A stretch of 7,051 nucleotides of DNA from Alphaproteobacteria bacterium (GTDB lineage Bacteria > Pseudomonadota > Alphaproteobacteria > UBA11222), in contig DMKG01000251.1 of NCBI GenBank assembly GCA_003454415.1, positions 19,430 to 26,480 on the forward strand, given 5' to 3'. Within the stretch, counting starts at the first letter, position 1; each line of letters begins with the position of its first letter. Of the stretch, positions 6,465 to 7,051 are shown one piece after another. The position numbers and the translations under genes were made by a program. The notes beneath the pieces were generated by a model. It made no database searches and was not told the DNA's origin. It saw only the letters and a program-made list of their open reading frames with translations.

Positions 6465-7051
6465 TGCGGCAGCCTGACGCGGAGTTCTTCAGGCCATTCC
6501 GCCTCCGGGTCCACTTTCACCCAGGCCATTCCCGGCACCCCGGCTTTGACATGACGCGAATGCAGCTTCAGCAAGGCGGGATCGATCCTCGCCTTTACCC
6601 GGAACATCAGTTTCCGGCGTTCAACCTCTGTTTCAACGGTTTTCGGGGTGAACTGCGCCATATCGGAGACGAAAGAGATCTGCGCAGGAATGACATATTG
6701 GGGCACAGCGTCCAGCACCAGCCGCACCTCCGCGCCCAAAGCGAGCCGCCCCGCATCCACGGTAGACAGAAAGAAAATCATGTAGACATCCGAAAGGTCC
6801 ACCAGGCTGAGCACATTTCCTCCTGCGCCTATAACCTCGCCCGGCTCCGCCACCCGGTATTGCACGCGCCCATCACGCGGCGATGTGAGAATACTGTCAT
6901 TCAGCTCCGCGCCGATGCGCTGCACCGTGGCCCGCGCCGCCTGCACGGCGGCCTGGGCGCCGGTGATCTGAGATTTTGCGGTGGCGATGGCGGCCTCGGC
7001 CGCTCTGACCTGCGCCTGCGCAGCAGTGACGCCGGCACGAGCGCTTTCATA
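6461..7051 (-). CDS. yhiI: YhiI, HlyD-family periplasmic adaptor, 5' partial
   Basis: This is a membrane fusion (periplasmic adaptor) protein of an ABC exporter. The frame is open to the window edge, so the visible 196 residues are the C-terminal part of a protein that is about 355 residues in E. coli; the N-terminal anchor and first hairpin helix are missing. Visible residues 1 to about 50 are an Ala/Gln-rich helix, the returning arm of the coiled-coil hairpin. Then comes the second lipoyl half, with TSPRDGRV (about 57-64), [10 protein letters not shown] (69-78) and VDLSDVYM (84-91), followed by the beta-barrel and membrane-proximal part. [20 protein letters not shown] (about 123-142) and [12 protein letters not shown] (145-156) are close to E. 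coli YhiI as I recall it, and the end [11 protein letters not shown] also matches. A GTG at 6946-6944 is in frame but lies inside the helix and is not the start. The TGA overlaps the rbbA ATG. It should link the RbbA/YhhJ pump to an outer-membrane channel. Confidence 0.92.
   Translation of the reverse strand, partial: YESARAGVTAAQAQVRAAEAAIATAKSQITGAQAAVQAARATVQRIGAELNDSILTSPRDGRVQYRVAEPGEVIGAGGNVLSLVDLSDVYMIFFLSTVDAGRLALGAEVRLVLDAVPQYVIPAQISFVSDMAQFTPKTVETEVERRKLMFRVKARIDPALLKLHSRHVKAGVPGMAWVKVDPEAEWPEELRVRLPQ

Noticed and set aside
6944..6946. GTG as start of yhiI
   Set aside because: It lies inside the coiled-coil helix. The frame continues without a stop to the window edge with adaptor-like sequence, and a start here would remove the anchor and half the hairpin.

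Overview
The window is a GC-rich piece of a Gram-negative chromosome. An alphaproteobacterium, possibly Acetobacteraceae-like, is my best guess. It rests on base composition, on two TTG starts and on the style of the small periplasmic protein, so the lineage is tentative. There are six protein-coding genes. One points right (bases 3-551, 5' end missing) and five point left. I see no RNA gene, insertion sequence, CRISPR array, integrase or origin, and no stretch over about 120 bases without a gene.

Left part (1-671). The 3' portion of a pesticin/T4-lysozyme-like muramidase runs rightward to 551. Its catalytic Thr and Asp are visible, but the catalytic Glu would lie before the window. It converges on the leftward genes, and a small hairpin near 656-672 could serve as a shared terminator.

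Middle part (672-2607, minus strand). There are two unrecognised genes. The first in transcription order encodes a four-helix membrane protein with a soluble C-terminal domain (1667-2491). The second encodes a secreted or periplasmic protein with eight cysteines and an Asp-rich calcium-loop-like motif (672-1586). Both appear to start at TTG. A candidate sigma70 promoter precedes the pair.

Right part (2608-7051, minus strand). This is a clear yhiI-rbbA-yhhJ export operon. An HlyD-type periplasmic adaptor (5' end cut by the window edge) overlaps by ATGA with a 910-residue RbbA. RbbA has two ATPase domains and an ABC-2 permease fused in one chain. It is followed after 2 bases by YhhJ, a stand-alone ABC-2 permease. 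Together they should form an inner-membrane ABC pump with a periplasmic adaptor. RbbA supplies both ATPase domains and one permease half, YhhJ the other half, and YhiI the link towards an outer-membrane channel not seen here.

No wholly new system is evident. The points most worth a second look are the complementary degeneracy of the two RbbA ATP sites, a perfect 20-bp palindrome inside the RbbA linker, the partial muramidase with its unseen N-terminus, and the two unassigned envelope proteins.
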